From positions 1 to 36,104 of the forward strand of contig JAJPHS010000079.1 in NCBI GenBank assembly GCA_021325175.1: a stretch of DNA of 36,104 nt. Reading direction: 5' to 3'. Positions 16,634 through 24,546 of this stretch are shown in pieces; the first letter of the stretch is position 1; every line of letters begins with the position of its first letter. This DNA is from Terriglobia bacterium (GTDB taxonomy: Bacteria > Acidobacteriota > Terriglobia > Bryobacterales > Bryobacteraceae). The notes under the pieces are model-generated. The model did not search any database. It was not told the DNA's origin and saw only the letters and a program-made list of their open reading frames with translations. The position numbers and the translations under genes were made by a program.

Positions 16634-17032
16634 TTATCGCCCCAGCACGGGCGACGGCCGCGCAAACAGCGCCGAACCCTCGTTGGAAAGCAATACCCAA
16701 AGCCCGTATACTCCAAGCGCGGTGTGCAGCGGAAACGCCGGAAGCTCCAGCGCCGAAATGATGATGGTCAGGATTCGCGCCCAGGGTTGATAGGTGAGAA
16801 GACCAATTCCCGCGACCAGGCCCGGAACGGAAAGGCAGAGAATTACCCCAAATGCGATCACGCCGATGAAGCCGAGAACGCCGCCGGCGATGAAGCCATC
16901 GTGGCTTTCATCGGCCATATTGGCGAAGGCCGCCAGACCGCCGAGCACCGTCAGCGCGATCAAACCGGCTAAGACTCCCAATGCGCCCAACACAATGTGC
17001 AGCACCGCCAGAATTTTCACATGCTGTTGCAT
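16634..17032 (-). CDS. Small four-helix membrane protein
   Basis: This 132-residue hydrophobic protein has four likely helices (about residues 5-35, 47-70, 72-98 and 100-118). I do not recognise a family; similar small proteins of unknown function with 'A.LH..LG.L' openings are common in Acidobacteriota. The start is chosen at 17032 because GAGGGG stands 6 bases before this ATG; the frame is open further upstream. It is the first gene of the minus-strand operon, only 6 bp before the dehydrogenase start. It might be a permease accessory, but is too small for a transporter on its own. Confidence 0.65.
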   Translation of the reverse strand: MQQHVKILAVLHIVLGALGVLAGLIALTVLGGLAAFANMADESHDGFIAGGVLGFIGVIAFGVILCLSVPGLVAGIGLLTYQPWARILTIIISALELPAFPLHTALGVYGLWVLLSNEGSALFARPSPVLGR

Positions 17033-17084
17033 GGTTTCCCCTCGAAGATAGTATACGCAGCCAGTCCGGGCGAAGTTCTGCGCT

Positions 17085-18512
17085 ATGCTAAGCCTGATGC
17101 GATTCAGACTGTTTCTGCTCGGCGCGGCCGCGGCCGGCATTCTTCCGGCGGCCGATGACGTGCTGGCGCGCGTTGATGCGCACGCCGCCCAGTTCGGCGA
17201 AGTCTCGCGCCAGATTTGGGAGTACGCGGAGCTTGGTTTTCACGAAACGAAAAGCTCGGCGCTGCTTCAGCAGCAACTGCGCGCGAACGGCTTCGCAGTG
17301 AACGCGGGATTGGCGGGCATGCCGACGGCGTTCACCGCGACGTTTGGCAGCGGCAAGCCGGTGATCGGGATCATGGGCGAGTTCGACGCGCTGCCCGGTT
17401 TGTCGCAGAAGGTGGAACCAGTGCCCGATCCAGTGCAGGCGGGCGCGCCGGGACATGGATGCGGGCACAACCTGCTCGGCTCGGCGTCGGCGCTGGCCGC
17501 GGTCGCGATCAAGGAAGAGATGCAGGCCCGCGGATTGAAAGGCACGCTTCGCTATTACGGCACGCCCGCGGAAGAAGGCGGCGGCGGGAAGATTTATATG
17601 CTGCACGCGGGATTGTTCCGTGACGTGGACGCGGTGCTGGCGTGGCATCCGGGCGATTCGAACCGCGTGAATCTGGGATCTTCGCTTGCAAACAACGGCG
17701 GGCGATTCCGTTTTTACGGCGTCGCCTCGCACGCCGCGGCGGGGCCGGAGAAAGGCCGCTCGGCGCTGGATGGCGCGATGATCTTCCTGATGTCGGTGGA
17801 GTTCATGCGCGAGCACGTGCCGCAGGAGACGCGCATTCACTACATCATCAAGAATGGCGGGCAGGCGGTGAATATCGTTCCGGCGTTCGCCGAGGTGGAG
17901 TTGGTGGCCCGGAATCCGGACGCGCAGGTGCTGAGCGGCATCTGGGACCGTATTATGGAATGCGCTCGCGCCGGCGCGATGGCTTCCGGAACGCGAATGG
18001 AGTTCGAGCAGGGCACCAACTACGCCAATATGCTCCCTAACGATACGCTGGCTGAGGTTTTATCGCGCGCGATGCACAAGGCGGGCGGCTACACCTACAC
18101 TCCGCAAGAACAGAAGCTCGCCGAGGAAATTCAGAAGACGCTTCCCGGTCCGGTGCGCTCGCCGGGGCCGGATCAAGTCATCACGGACACTTCAGAGCCG
18201 GCCGGCGTGGCATCAAGCGACGCCGGCGACGTGAGCTGGGTGGTGCCGACCGGACATTTTTCGGCGGCGACGTTCGTGCCGGGCGTCGGCGCGCACACCT
18301 GGCAAGGCGCCGCCTGCGCCGGCTCGAGCATCGGCCGAAAAGGGATGCTGGTGGCGGCGCGCACACTTGCCCTCGGCGCCGTCGAATTGTTCGAGAATCC
18401 GGCGGAAGTCGCCGCCGCGCGCGAATCGTTTGAGAAGCGGAAGGCCGGCAGACAATGGACAACTCGCATTACTCCCGATTCCAAACCGCGCCTCGATTAC
18501 GCGATAAAGTAG
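17085..18512 (+). CDS. Exported M20-family amidohydrolase/peptidase
   Basis: This 475-residue protein resembles M20D amidohydrolases such as the p-aminobenzoyl-glutamate hydrolase subunit AbgB. A signal peptide (MRFRLFLLGAAAAGILPA) suggests export. The fold shows 'IGIMGEFDALPGLSQ', the metal ligands in 'GHGCGHNLLG', and the catalytic Glu pair in 'GTPAEEGGGGK'. A dimerisation insert follows ('FYGVASHAAAGPEKGRSALDGAM'). The final His site is in 'FVPGVGAHTWQGA'. It should hydrolyse an N-acyl or peptide bond, with unknown substrate. Start codons at 17085 and 17097 are both possible. It is divergent from the small membrane protein gene by 52 bp. Confidence 0.87.
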   Translation: MLSLMRFRLFLLGAAAAGILPAADDVLARVDAHAAQFGEVSRQIWEYAELGFHETKSSALLQQQLRANGFAVNAGLAGMPTAFTATFGSGKPVIGIMGEFDALPGLSQKVEPVPDPVQAGAPGHGCGHNLLGSASALAAVAIKEEMQARGLKGTLRYYGTPAEEGGGGKIYMLHAGLFRDVDAVLAWHPGDSNRVNLGSSLANNGGRFRFYGVASHAAAGPEKGRSALDGAMIFLMSVEFMREHVPQETRIHYIIKNGGQAVNIVPAFAEVELVARNPDAQVLSGIWDRIMECARAGAMASGTRMEFEQGTNYANMLPNDTLAEVLSRAMHKAGGYTYTPQEQKLAEEIQKTLPGPVRSPGPDQVITDTSEPAGVASSDAGDVSWVVPTGHFSAATFVPGVGAHTWQGAACAGSSIGRKGMLVAARTLALGAVELFENPAEVAAARESFEKRKAGRQWTTRITPDSKPRLDYAIK

Positions 18513-18516
18513 GGGC

Positions 18517-18780
18517 ATGCCGCTTTGCCAGCACGTAAATCAGATTCGCGACGTCACGCCGAATTCACAAGGATGCGAAGATTGCCTGCGCATGGGCGAC
18601 ACCTGGGTGCATCTGCGGCTATGTCTTACGTGCGGGCACGTCGGCTGTTGCGACTCGTCAAAGAATAAGCACGCCACAAAGCATTTTCATGCGAGCCATC
18701 ATCCGATCGTCCGCTCGTTCGAGCCGGGCGAGACCTGGTGCTGGTGCTATATCGATCAAGTCATGCTGGAGCTCGCCTGA
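18517..18780 (+). CDS. UBP-type zinc finger protein
   Basis: This 87-residue protein consists of one ZnF-UBP domain, the fold that binds the free C-terminus of ubiquitin in eukaryotes. The Cys/His ligand set is visible: Cys4, His6, Cys20-x-x-Cys23, Cys36-x-x-Cys39, Cys44, and a His cluster at 52-62 ('KHATKHFHASHHP'). Stand-alone copies are widespread in bacteria that lack ubiquitin, so the role there is unknown; binding of a small-protein tail is a family-based guess. It starts 4 bp after the M20 stop and its 3' end overlaps the thioredoxin gene by 25 bp tail-to-tail. Confidence 0.85.
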   Translation: MPLCQHVNQIRDVTPNSQGCEDCLRMGDTWVHLRLCLTCGHVGCCDSSKNKHATKHFHASHHPIVRSFEPGETWCWCYIDQVMLELA

Positions 18781-19217
18781 ACTAAAGCCTCCAGGCGGCG
18801 CAAAATCGCCGATTTTGGCTGCGCTCCAACGATCCGATCCACCTCACGCCCGTTTTTGAAAATCAACAGCGCGGGAATGCCGCGAATATCGAATCTGGAA
18901 GCGGTCGCGGGATTCTCATCCACGTTCAATTTCAGCACGCGAACCCGTCCCGCCATTTCATGAGCGATCTGATCCACGATCGGGGCTAGATACCGGCAGG
19001 GCCCGCACCATTCGGCCCACATATCGACAAGCACCGGAATTTCCGACCGCTCCACTTCATCCGCAAAGCTTGCGTCGGTAACGGCCGCGGGCTCGCAAAC
19101 CGCGAGCTTAACTTTGCAACGTCCACAGGCAGGATCTTCCCCGCGCTCGATTCGCGCAACGGGTACGCGATTCAGAGCGCCACAGGCGGTGCAGCGGACC
19201 AGCAAGTTTTCCGGCAT
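18756..19217 (-). CDS. trxC: Thioredoxin 2-like protein with zinc ribbon
   Basis: This 153-residue cytoplasmic thiol-disulfide reductase is of the Trx2 type. The N-terminal zinc ribbon has two CxxC pairs (Cys9/Cys12 and Cys31/Cys34), and the active site is Trp-Cys71-Gly-Pro-Cys74. The conserved 'VLKLNVDENPATASRFDIRGIPALLIF' with its cis-Pro follows. The start at 19217 is preceded by a purine-rich GAGATAGAGAT stretch. The open frame continues upstream, but that part would run through the terminator of the next gene. Trx2 proteins respond to oxidative or zinc stress in E. coli. Confidence 0.88.
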   Translation of the reverse strand: MPENLLVRCTACGALNRVPVARIERGEDPACGRCKVKLAVCEPAAVTDASFADEVERSEIPVLVDMWAEWCGPCRYLAPIVDQIAHEMAGRVRVLKLNVDENPATASRFDIRGIPALLIFKNGREVDRIVGAQPKSAILRRLEALVQASSSMT

Positions 19218-19235
19218 CTCTATCTCTAAAATATG

Positions 19236-19278
19236 AAAAAAAAGCCCCGCTCGCCAGCTTTGAGGCCGGCGGCGGGGC
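19236..19278 (-). terminator. Intrinsic terminator of the secreted DUF4091 gene
   Basis: On the minus strand a 7-bp GCCCCGC / GCGGGGC stem with a GC-rich loop is followed by eight T. It begins 22 bp past the stop at 19300. It lies directly in front of trxC, so it also insulates trxC from read-through. Confidence 0.85.
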
Positions 19279-19299
19279 GCGATGCGCAGGGAAAATCCT

Positions 19300-21675
19300 T
19301 TACTGCGGCGTGACCGTGAAGGTCCCCTTGGCTTGATATCCGCTCGACATCCCTGATTTATCGCTAGTGTACAGCCAGACGGTTCTCTCTCCCACAAAGC
19401 TGCTATTGAAGCCGATAGTTACCGTTACGGAAAGCGTATTTCCCGCGCCCGATGCCCACGCGCTCCAAATCGTACACTGGCTGTTGGAAAGCTGCTGAGA
19501 TGAAATGACTCCCGAGGGACTCACCGGCATCGCCGACCAGTTTGAAGTGCTGTCGTTGGCCAGCATGATCTGATTCGTAGCCTGATTGTAGTAAAACCAG
19601 CAGGAATTCACTCCATTGAAGCTAGAATTAATGAGCGCGCTTGCTCCGGCAAGGTTCCCATACCCGGTCGAGTCAGAGTAGGTAAACGTGAAGTTATGAC
19701 CCCAGCCCGTCCAGGGCGAAGGACTCACGGTCCCGGTAGTGACTTTCGGCATAGTCGCCGGAGGCTGCGGAGCCGCGGTCGGCGCAATACTCACGGTAGT
19801 GAATGACCAGACCGGAGATGAGCTGGATCCGCCGGCATTTGTCGCCACAACTTTCCAGTAATAAGTCACGCCATTGCTCAAAGCCGATGGTGTATAGCTA
19901 GCCGTGCTGGTGGTCGCAACCTGCGGAGGCGCGGACGATGTTCCGAAATACACAATGTAAGACGAAGCGCCGCTAACCGCGTTCCACTGAAGAGTCGGGT
20001 TCACGGAGACGCCGGTCGCGTCAGGCGCGGGCGTCGGACCCGTGGGCACGCCAGGAGCGGATACCGAAGACAAAGTTATGGGGGTATTTGTGCTCGTATT
20101 CGAACCGCCCATCAATTGATTCAGCGCCTGGCCGATTTGAATGCGAGCCGACATGACCGCGCTTTCGCTGCGCGTCCAGTTGCGCCAATCGGGTCCGACG
20201 GATTTCGCGATCTGCATCGCCAGACTCGAATTCCCCGCGTTTTTTAAAAGCTGCACGTAGTCGTAATCTTCGACACCATCGCGGAGCCATTTCAAACGCA
20301 GCGATGGAACAACCTGATTGAGCCCAACCTGCGCGCCGGGGTAAAATAACATGCCTTCTCCAGGATAGTTATTGGAGCTGAATGTACCGACATTGTTCGG
20401 ATTGGTCCAGGGATTTGCCGTGAAGTCGTCCACCCTCCAGTAAAGTAGCCCGGTAAGTCCCAGGCTTTGACTGATAAAACCAGGTTGTAAGCGAAAATTT
20501 ACCGGCGCAAAATCGATTTCCCACTTCGGCGAGTACGCATCCTGCACCAGAGTATTGTAGGACCATGCGGAATCGCCTTTTTGCAACGCCGCGTTGACGT
20601 TCGATACATTGCTGTCATACTCGATCGGTAGCATAACCCAGATATCCACTACAGACCGGCCGGTACCGGTTCCGTCATTGAACAACGCGGGATCGGGAGC
20701 CATCGTCACTAAGTTTTCGACTCCAGCCGCGTGCATATTCTGCGCCCACTGGGTCAGAACTGGATAAAGATTTGTGCAGCCGCTGATTTCATCGGCGCTG
20801 TAGTCATAGCGCATCAGTCCGTTGGCCTGGGAAGCCGCGGCGGCTTGAAACTGGCTCGTGGACGGCGCTGAGGACATCGTGCAGTTGCCCGCGTACGCAC
20901 CGCCGTAAAAGCCAAGATTCACCGAATTCAGTCCATAATTACTCATCATCATGGATTGATCTGTACCCGCCTCTCCGGAAGGCATCAGTCGATGACGCTC
21001 CAACTCTTCGAGTGAAGCCGTATTTCCCGAATTCCAGAACAAAAACGAGGACTTGAAATACGAAGTCATGGGCATCGTGAAGTTCCAGACAGTGAGGGAA
21101 ATCGAACCGGTAAAGTTTCCCTGATTCGAAGTTACGGTATAAGTGCCGGTATATTGGCCGGCGGCTGCTGTCGCCGGAATCAATAGATCGACCCAAATAT
21201 TCGTATTCTGCCCGGGTGTGGCCGTAAAAGGTGCGGCGACATAAGTCGCTCCGGAACCCGACAGTGACTTTCCAGTAGCCGGATCGGTAAACGGAATCAG
21301 AGGATCGGCATACCATCCGGCGCCCAGAGGCTGATTCGACCCGCCCCAGTTCGGACTTCCCGGCGAAACATAGACGTATAATTCTCGATAAAGAGTAAAA
21401 TTACTGCTGGGAATCGTGCCGGGCCCGGTCAGGTTCGAAATCGTAACATTGGTGTTGGTGAATCCGGCGCTGCCGCCGGGAATGACGATTTGGAACGAGT
21501 CAATGGCTCCTTTAGCTCCGTACAAAGTTGCTTGTGTGACTCCGTTCGAAGCGTCATTCATTCCGACCCGATGAAGACTGGGCGCAATCCACGGTTGAGG
21601 TTGCGAAAAAGCCAGACAACAAGTTATTACAGACAGTGATAAGACACTTATAGTGCGTGAAAAGATAACTTCCAC
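19300..21675 (-). CDS. Secreted DUF4091/GH123-like glycosidase with Fn3 domain
   Basis: This 791-residue protein has a signal peptide (residues 1-24). An N-terminal beta-sandwich follows (30-200; 'ALYGAKGAIDSFQIVIPG' type, seen before GH123-like barrels). A barrel-like region has the acidic pair Asp295-Glu296, corresponding in position to the DE pair of GH123 N-acetyl-galactosaminidases. A DUF4091 tail is recognised by 'LYWRVDDF' (411-418) and 'LRLKWLRDGVEDYDYVQLL' (459-477). A fibronectin-like domain occupies about 560-635, and a C-terminal beta module about 650-791 may bind sugar. It is probably an extracellular glycan hydrolase. Start GTG with GGAGGT 7 bases upstream. Its base composition is near 50% GC, below its neighbours, and it has its own terminator, consistent with horizontal gain. 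Confidence 0.75.
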   Translation of the reverse strand: MEVIFSRTISVLSLSVITCCLAFSQPQPWIAPSLHRVGMNDASNGVTQATLYGAKGAIDSFQIVIPGGSAGFTNTNVTISNLTGPGTIPSSNFTLYRELYVYVSPGSPNWGGSNQPLGAGWYADPLIPFTDPATGKSLSGSGATYVAAPFTATPGQNTNIWVDLLIPATAAAGQYTGTYTVTSNQGNFTGSISLTVWNFTMPMTSYFKSSFLFWNSGNTASLEELERHRLMPSGEAGTDQSMMMSNYGLNSVNLGFYGGAYAGNCTMSSAPSTSQFQAAAASQANGLMRYDYSADEISGCTNLYPVLTQWAQNMHAAGVENLVTMAPDPALFNDGTGTGRSVVDIWVMLPIEYDSNVSNVNAALQKGDSAWSYNTLVQDAYSPKWEIDFAPVNFRLQPGFISQSLGLTGLLYWRVDDFTANPWTNPNNVGTFSSNNYPGEGMLFYPGAQVGLNQVVPSLRLKWLRDGVEDYDYVQLLKNAGNSSLAMQIAKSVGPDWRNWTRSESAVMSARIQIGQALNQLMGGSNTSTNTPITLSSVSAPGVPTGPTPAPDATGVSVNPTLQWNAVSGASSYIVYFGTSSAPPQVATTSTASYTPSALSNGVTYYWKVVATNAGGSSSSPVWSFTTVSIAPTAAPQPPATMPKVTTGTVSPSPWTGWGHNFTFTYSDSTGYGNLAGASALINSSFNGVNSCWFYYNQATNQIMLANDSTSNWSAMPVSPSGVISSQQLSNSQCTIWSAWASGAGNTLSVTVTIGFNSSFVGERTVWLYTSDKSGMSSGYQAKGTFTVTPQ

Positions 21676-21682
21676 TTATGGG

Positions 21683-21688
21683 ACCTCC
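21683..21688 (-). promoter_or_regulatory. Ribosome binding site deciding the GTG start of the DUF4091 gene
   Basis: GGAGGT on the minus strand stands 7 bases before the GTG at 21675, supporting that start. Confidence 0.65.
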
Positions 21689-21722
21689 AGCTAAAATTCC
21701 GCTTACAAACTCGGGCCGAATT

Positions 21723-21738
21723 GAGACACAACTGTCTC
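21723..21738. promoter_or_regulatory. Perfect 6-4-6 inverted repeat, operator candidate
   Basis: GAGACA-CAAC-TGTCTC lies 47 bp upstream of the DUF4091 gene start. The perfect dyad and promoter-proximal position suit a repressor or activator site. No other copy was noticed in the window. Confidence 0.4.
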
Positions 21739-22032
21739 GTATGCGGCGGAGCCGCTTTCAAGACAGGCATCCTGGGTCAGTTAGCGCACGCGCCTACAAT
21801 CGGATCGTCAGGTTCGATTCAGGCGGCGCGCGCGGGCCAGGCGAAGGACTTCGAAACGGCGAGAAGCCCGGAACCTTTGGCGAGCAAAAACGAAGCGGTT
21901 ACAACAATCACAACTGCATCGTACTTTCGTTTGGCATGGCCTGCCATTCGGAAGCCGCCTTAACGTTTCTTAGGATTCGCCCTACAGAAATACTGGAAGA
22001 GGAGCCTGCGTAATGCGGCTAATCTTCGCTAT

Positions 22033-22053
22033 CGACAGAATTTGTCGTTTTTT
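22033..22053 (+). terminator. Orphan intrinsic terminator-like hairpin
   Basis: A 5-bp stem CGACA / TGTCG with loop GAATT is followed by six T on the plus strand. No recognised plus-strand gene ends here, so it may close a small RNA or short leader transcript starting after 21676. The stem is short, so the call is tentative. Confidence 0.45.
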
Positions 22054-22313
22054 GTAGGTTTTCGGATTGGCATTCGAAAGTTTCGCCATTTCCCGGAATT
22101 CGTAACGCACGCATCGAAGGCGGCGGCCAGAATGTTACGGTGTGCAATTGCCTTTTGAGCCACTGGAAAGAACGCACAATGTGCCGCTATTTCTGTCCAG
22201 GGTTTTAAACCGATAAATTCCAGACTAAAGGCGATCCAGGATGCCAATCATGGTATGCTGTGGGCGGGAGTGTTTGCCTTCGCGTCCGGTTGATGCTCCA
22301 CGCAAGGAAAATC

Positions 22314-22319
22314 AGGAGG
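22314..22319 (+). promoter_or_regulatory. Ribosome binding site deciding the kinase-like start
   Basis: AGGAGG stands 8 bases before the GTG at 22328. An ATG at 22241 in the same frame has no such site and would add a Cys/Pro-rich extension. Confidence 0.6.
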
Positions 22320-22327
22320 ATCCTCGA

Positions 22328-23029
22328 GTGGAAGAAGCGGCAAAGGTATCAATCGACTTTCAAGACGCCCTGCGAAATATCCGGATTCATTGGCTGAACC
22401 ACATCGTTCATGAGATGCGAGGGCCCTTATTCGCGGCCCGAGGATACAGCAAGCTTTTGCTGGATGAAAAAGGCGGACCCGTAACCGCCACCCAGCGTAA
22501 GTACCTCGAAACCGCCCTTGAGAGTATCAATAAGATCGGCGCTACTGTCGATCGCTTGCAGGATTTTCAGATTCAGGAAGAGTTAGATCTGGAGTATCTG
22601 GACCTTTTCGAGTTATTCAAGGATGCTTTAGCGCGTTGGCAATCGCACGAAACGTTACAAGTTTGGGCGAATATCGCGCCGGGGCCCATCCCCACCGTTG
22701 GGGATCGCGCTAAGCTTAGTGCCTCCGTGCATAAATTGCTCGACGCCATAGTCGAATTTTCCCGGTCTACGGGCAAGATAGATCTACAGGCCAGCCGGGA
22801 AGGGGACGAGTTTCTGCTGCGAATGAGCGCTGTGGCTGGCGGACCGGAGCAGGAAGCGGACACTTTTTCGCTCGCCGGGCATCTCGCGGGACCCTGTCAG
22901 ATCTTACGTTTGCACGGCGGCGTGGTGTTCGCCGACTCGCGTCACCCCGGCATTGTTAACGTTACGGTTCGGTTGCCACTAGTCGGACCTGAAATGGCTA
23001 GGGTTTTCCCCGGGGTAAAAGGTAAGTAG
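22328..23029 (+). CDS. Histidine kinase-like protein with degenerate ATPase domain
   Basis: This 233-residue soluble protein has a recognisable HisKA dimerisation/phospho-acceptor helix ('HWLNHIVHEMRGPLFAARGYSKLLL', His28 as the likely acceptor) followed by the second helix to about residue 85. The rest follows the layout of a HATPase_c domain but lacks its active residues. The N-box reads KLLDAIVEFS, with Ala140 where Asn is expected. No DxGxG box appears after 'FLLRMSAVAGG', though the end 'LHGGVVFADSRHPGIVNVTVRLPL' still matches the last strands. No sensor or membrane segment is present. It may be a phosphotransfer or scaffold pseudokinase for the sigma-54 regulator starting 1 bp after its stop. 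Confidence 0.7.
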   Translation: MEEAAKVSIDFQDALRNIRIHWLNHIVHEMRGPLFAARGYSKLLLDEKGGPVTATQRKYLETALESINKIGATVDRLQDFQIQEELDLEYLDLFELFKDALARWQSHETLQVWANIAPGPIPTVGDRAKLSASVHKLLDAIVEFSRSTGKIDLQASREGDEFLLRMSAVAGGPEQEADTFSLAGHLAGPCQILRLHGGVVFADSRHPGIVNVTVRLPLVGPEMARVFPGVKGK

Positions 23030-23030
23030 A

Positions 23031-24482
23031 ATGCACTACCCCGGATCGATGCGTGCAGACAAGTCCGAATCGGAGAAACGTACTGTTTGGGTGGTGGACG
23101 ACGAAGACGGTACCCGTAACTATCTATGGGATTTTCTTTCCACCCGCGGTTACGAAGTGCAATCGTTCGACTCCGGCGAGCAGGCGATACGGCGTCTAGG
23201 GTCGGGCCAGCGTCCGTCGCTGCTTTTGCTGGATATTCGTATGCCGCACATCGGCGGTCTGGAGGTTATGGCCCAGCTCGAAAAACTGGGCAAGCGAGTT
23301 CCCACCATCGTTCTTTCCGGAGTGGATCAGGTGTCCACCGTGGTCAAGGCGATGCGCCTTGGCGCCAGCGATTATCTGCTGAAGCCGTTGAACGAAGCCG
23401 ACCTGGAGCTCGCCATCAGCAAAACCATCGCCCATCACGCCGCGGCCGAGCTTCAGGAATTATCATCGCTGACCGCGGACGTCGTGTTTCCTTCCTCGAA
23501 CCGCAGGATGATGCAAATCAAGGCGATTTGCGATCAGGTCGCGCGCGCCGATGTCCCGGTGCTTTTGCTCGGCGAATCCGGAGTCGGCAAGGAAGTGCTG
23601 GCCCGCTATATCCACGCGCAGTCCGGACGCAATGAGCCGTTCGTCAAGGTGAATTGCGCGGCGCTGCCGGCGGACCTGCTCGAATCCGAATTGTTCGGCC
23701 ATGAGCGCGGCGCATTTACCGGCGCAATGCGCGAAAAGCCCGGAAAATTCGAGCTCGCGGGAGAAGGCACCCTGCTCATGGACGAAATCGGCGAAATGAG
23801 CCCGCTGCTTCAGGCAAAGCTTCTGCACATCCTTCAGGACGGCGAATACGCGCGCCTGGGCGGAACTCGCCCGATGCGTAGCGAGGCCCGGATTCTTGCC
23901 GCGACGAACAAGCGTCTTCAGGAATTGGTCGCCGCCGGCGCCTTCCGCGAAGACCTGTATTTCCGCCTGAACGTCATCACCATTGAAGTGCCTCCGTTAC
24001 GCGAGCGGCCGGAGGATATCGTTCCGCTGTGCCGGCGCTTCGTCGAGCGCTATCGCCTCAAGTACAAGAGCAGCATCCAGGAGCTGCCGCGCGAGCTCGA
24101 ACAGGCCTTCGTGCGTTATCACTGGCCCGGAAACGTGCGCCAGCTTGAAAATTCGGTGAAGCGATTCCTGATCCTGCCCGATCTTCAGCAGGCGCTGGCC
24201 GAGTTGCAGAAGCCATCGCCCCAGCGGGAGAGTCCGGCAACCGGGCAGGACAAGCTCTCGCTGAAGGAGCTTTCGGCCGAAGCAGCCGAGCGCGCCGAAA
24301 AAGAAGTGATTCTCCGGACCCTTGAGGAAGTGAATTGGAACCGCAAGCAGGCCGCGCGGCAGTTGAACATCTGCTATAAGTCACTGCTGAACAAATTGCG
24401 GCGATGGCAGCTCGGCAGCCGGCCCGATTCCGAAGAGCGGGAAGAAGTTCAGGTCGCCTCCGCGGGTGAGCGCGGAATCTGA
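23031..24482 (+). CDS. NtrC-family sigma-54-dependent response regulator
   Basis: This 483-residue transcription activator has a receiver domain at residues 17-130 with acidic pocket Asp23-Asp24, phospho-site Asp68 (LLLLDIRMP) and Lys118 (KPL). The AAA+ domain has Walker A GESGVGK (181-187), the sigma-54-contacting GAFTGA loop (227-232), Walker B LLMDE (248-252) and an arginine-finger region. A Fis-type helix-turn-helix near 435-468 ('NRKQAARQLNICYKSLLNKLRR') ends the protein. All active motifs are intact, unlike in the kinase-like partner in front. The ATG at 23031 follows the previous stop by one base; an internal ATG at 23049 is an alternative start. It probably drives sigma-54 promoters outside this window. 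Confidence 0.92.
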   Translation: MHYPGSMRADKSESEKRTVWVVDDEDGTRNYLWDFLSTRGYEVQSFDSGEQAIRRLGSGQRPSLLLLDIRMPHIGGLEVMAQLEKLGKRVPTIVLSGVDQVSTVVKAMRLGASDYLLKPLNEADLELAISKTIAHHAAAELQELSSLTADVVFPSSNRRMMQIKAICDQVARADVPVLLLGESGVGKEVLARYIHAQSGRNEPFVKVNCAALPADLLESELFGHERGAFTGAMREKPGKFELAGEGTLLMDEIGEMSPLLQAKLLHILQDGEYARLGGTRPMRSEARILAATNKRLQELVAAGAFREDLYFRLNVITIEVPPLRERPEDIVPLCRRFVERYRLKYKSSIQELPRELEQAFVRYHWPGNVRQLENSVKRFLILPDLQQALAELQKPSPQRESPATGQDKLSLKELSAEAAERAEKEVILRTLEEVNWNRKQAARQLNICYKSLLNKLRRWQLGSRPDSEEREEVQVASAGERGI

Positions 24483-24546
24483 TTTCCACACTTCTTCGAA
24501 ACTGATTGGCGGCGCGCTTCGTCAGGTCTCTGGCCTTTTCGCCGCG

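Larger units (their letters stand above)
21676..22327. other. Gene-free stretch between the DUF4091 gene and the signalling genes
   Basis: About 650 bp hold no convincing protein gene. Two overlapping plus-strand frames of 111 and 80 residues (21678-22013, 21721-21963) have no family signature; the second begins with a lone Cys-x-x-Cys (LVCGG). The stretch contains the inverted repeat at 21723-21738 and an intrinsic-terminator-like element at 22033-22053. It should carry the divergent promoters for both flanking units. No sigma-54 promoter with correct spacing was found. Confidence 0.5.

Noticed and set aside
21805..21830. T-loop-like GGTTCGATTC suggesting a tRNA
   Set aside because: The flanking bases do not form the 5-bp T-stem and no acceptor or anticodon arms fit.
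21918..21950. Possible sigma-54 promoter (TTGGCATGGCCTGCC) upstream of the kinase-like gene
   Set aside because: The GG-to-GC distance is 10 bases instead of the required 12.
22068..22090. Second sigma-54-like or palindromic stretch (TGGCATTCGAAAG...CGCCA)
   Set aside because: GG-to-GC spacing is wrong, and the dyad is imperfect apart from a small CGAAA/TTTCG core.
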